From Lysobacter sp. S4-A87 (lineage in GTDB: Bacteria > Pseudomonadota > Gammaproteobacteria > Xanthomonadales > Xanthomonadaceae), in contig NZ_CP093341.1 of assembly GCF_022637455.1 (NCBI RefSeq), positions 3,100,001 to 3,164,000 of the forward strand: a DNA stretch of 64,000 nt, in the 5' to 3' direction. Under the pieces are notes generated by a model. That model had not been told where the DNA came from and made no database searches. It saw only the letters and a program-made list of their open reading frames with translations. Within the stretch, counting starts at the first letter, position 1, and each line of letters starts with the position of its first letter. The position numbers were made by a program, and so were the translations under genes. Below are positions 63,312 through 64,000 of the stretch, piece after piece.

Positions 63312-64000
63312 ATGACCGACAAACACGCCGGAGGCGGGGCCCGCAAGCCCGGTCTGGGAACCCTTGCGATCCATGCCGGCCAATCGCCGGACCCGAGCAC
63401 GGGCGCGGTCATGACGCCGATCTACGCCACCTCGACCTATGCACAGTCGAGCCCGGGCGTGCATCAGGGTTTTGAGTATTCGCGCAGCCACAACCCGACC
63501 CGCTTTGCCTACGAGCGCTGCGTCGCCGGCCTGGAAGGCGGCAGCCGTGGCTTTGCCTTCGCCTCGGGCCTGGCCGCGACCTCGACCATCCTCGAGTTGC
63601 TCGACTCTCGCAGCCATGTCATCGCCATGGACGACGTTTACGGCGGCACCTACCGCCTGTTCGAACGCGTGCGTCGCCGCTCGGCCGGGCTGGATTTCAG
63701 CTGGGTCAACCTGACCGACGTAGCCGCCTTCGAGGCGGCGATCCGTCCCGAAACGAAAATGGTCTGGATCGAGACCCCGACCAATCCGCTGCTGAAGCTG
63801 GTCGACATCGCCCAGATCGCGGCGATCGCGCGCAAGCGCGGCCTGATCGTCGTGGTCGACAACACGTTCAGCTCGCCGATCCTGCAGCGCCCGCTCGAGC
63901 TGGGCGCGCACATCGTCATGCACTCGGCGACCAAGTACCTCAACGGCCACTCCGACATCGTCGGTGGCATGGCCGTTGTGGGCGACGACGCCGAGATCGC
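63312..64000 (+). CDS. Cystathionine gamma-synthase/gamma-lyase (3' truncated by window)
   Basis: The first 229 residues of a PLP fold-I Cys/Met metabolism enzyme. Signatures: LGTLAIHAGQSPDPSTGAVMTPIYATSTYAQ, EYSRSHNPTRFAYERCVAGLEGG, IVVVDNTFSSPILQRPLELGAHIVMHSATKYLNGHSD with PLP Lys208. Start ATG 63312, preceded by GGAAGGAA. Synthase versus lyase cannot be decided from sequence; next to cystathionine beta-synthase, a lyase role is favoured. It continues beyond 64000. Confidence 0.93.
   Translation, partial: MTDKHAGGGARKPGLGTLAIHAGQSPDPSTGAVMTPIYATSTYAQSSPGVHQGFEYSRSHNPTRFAYERCVAGLEGGSRGFAFASGLAATSTILELLDSRSHVIAMDDVYGGTYRLFERVRRRSAGLDFSWVNLTDVAAFEAAIRPETKMVWIETPTNPLLKLVDIAQIAAIARKRGLIVVVDNTFSSPILQRPLELGAHIVMHSATKYLNGHSDIVGGMAVVGDDAEI

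Noticed and set aside
1-64000. Insertion sequences
   Set aside because: No transposase-like protein or IS-type terminal repeats flanking an open frame were found.

Overview
The window looks like a high-GC gammaproteobacterial chromosome of the Xanthomonadaceae/Lysobacteraceae (Lysobacter- or Luteimonas-like). This rests on a Clp-type CRP homologue beside speD, PilU, the split trpE / trpGDC arrangement, a branched-chain 2-oxoacid dehydrogenase operon (this family is rich in iso-fatty acids), and several families of short palindromic repeats between genes. No search was run, so the genus is an inference.

Layout. 1-8 kb: end of an MBL-fold hydrolase, a GAF-GGDEF diguanylate cyclase, a leftward bkd operon (E1alpha, E1beta, an SH3-like protein, a cupin, E2) followed by a VOC protein, then tryptophan 2,3-dioxygenase and a Nudix hydrolase. 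8.5-13.2 kb: POT peptide transporter, M14 peptidase, TPR/aspartyl-hydroxylase protein. 13.2-16.3 kb: a MarR regulator divergent from hpd-hmgA (tyrosine catabolism). 16.4-23.6 kb: lipoprotein, CaCA and NhaA antiporters, SDR, EamA, DUF962 and SMR membrane proteins, purC, a J-domain protein. 23.8-30.2 kb: rpe-rraA, trpE, a DUF4145 protein, a tiny secreted protein and an OmpR/histidine-kinase pair.

30.5-44.9 kb is a foreign island of about 14.4 kb with visibly lower GC, inserted into the 5' end of trpG. It carries a P4-type tyrosine integrase, an excisionase-like protein, a HEAGH mini-peptidase, a RepB-type primase and orphan genes. Leftward runs a three-gene operon: type III Mod, a DUF262-HNH protein, type III Res. 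Divergent from it lies an XRE-ImmA/IrrE metalloprotease plus PIN pair. The island's right end supplies a new start codon and ribosome site to trpG. The original ribosome site and first codons are stranded 14.4 kb away at the left end. Three kinds of direct repeat, shared by both ends, outline a phage-like attachment site.

44.9-64 kb: trpG-trpD-ABM-trpC-HAD, a Zn-ribbon protein, GNAT-clp, speD, coq7, a glcF-like Fe-S protein, rplM-rpsI, tRNA-Gln, the fumarylacetoacetase and maleylacetoacetate isomerase genes (completing tyrosine degradation), pilU, an envelope lipoprotein/OmpA pair, YdcH, cystathionine beta-synthase with a 2OG oxygenase, a sulfotransferase-like protein, and the start of a cystathionine gamma-synthase/lyase.

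Most striking: (1) the trpG 5'-end integration site; (2) a DUF262-HNH (GmrSD/SspE-like) gene translationally coupled inside a type III restriction-modification operon; (3) a palindrome GTTTCAATTGAAAC in the spacer of the hpd promoter, with a one-mismatch copy 41 kb away before the fumarylacetoacetase gene, suggesting one MarR regulon for tyrosine breakdown.
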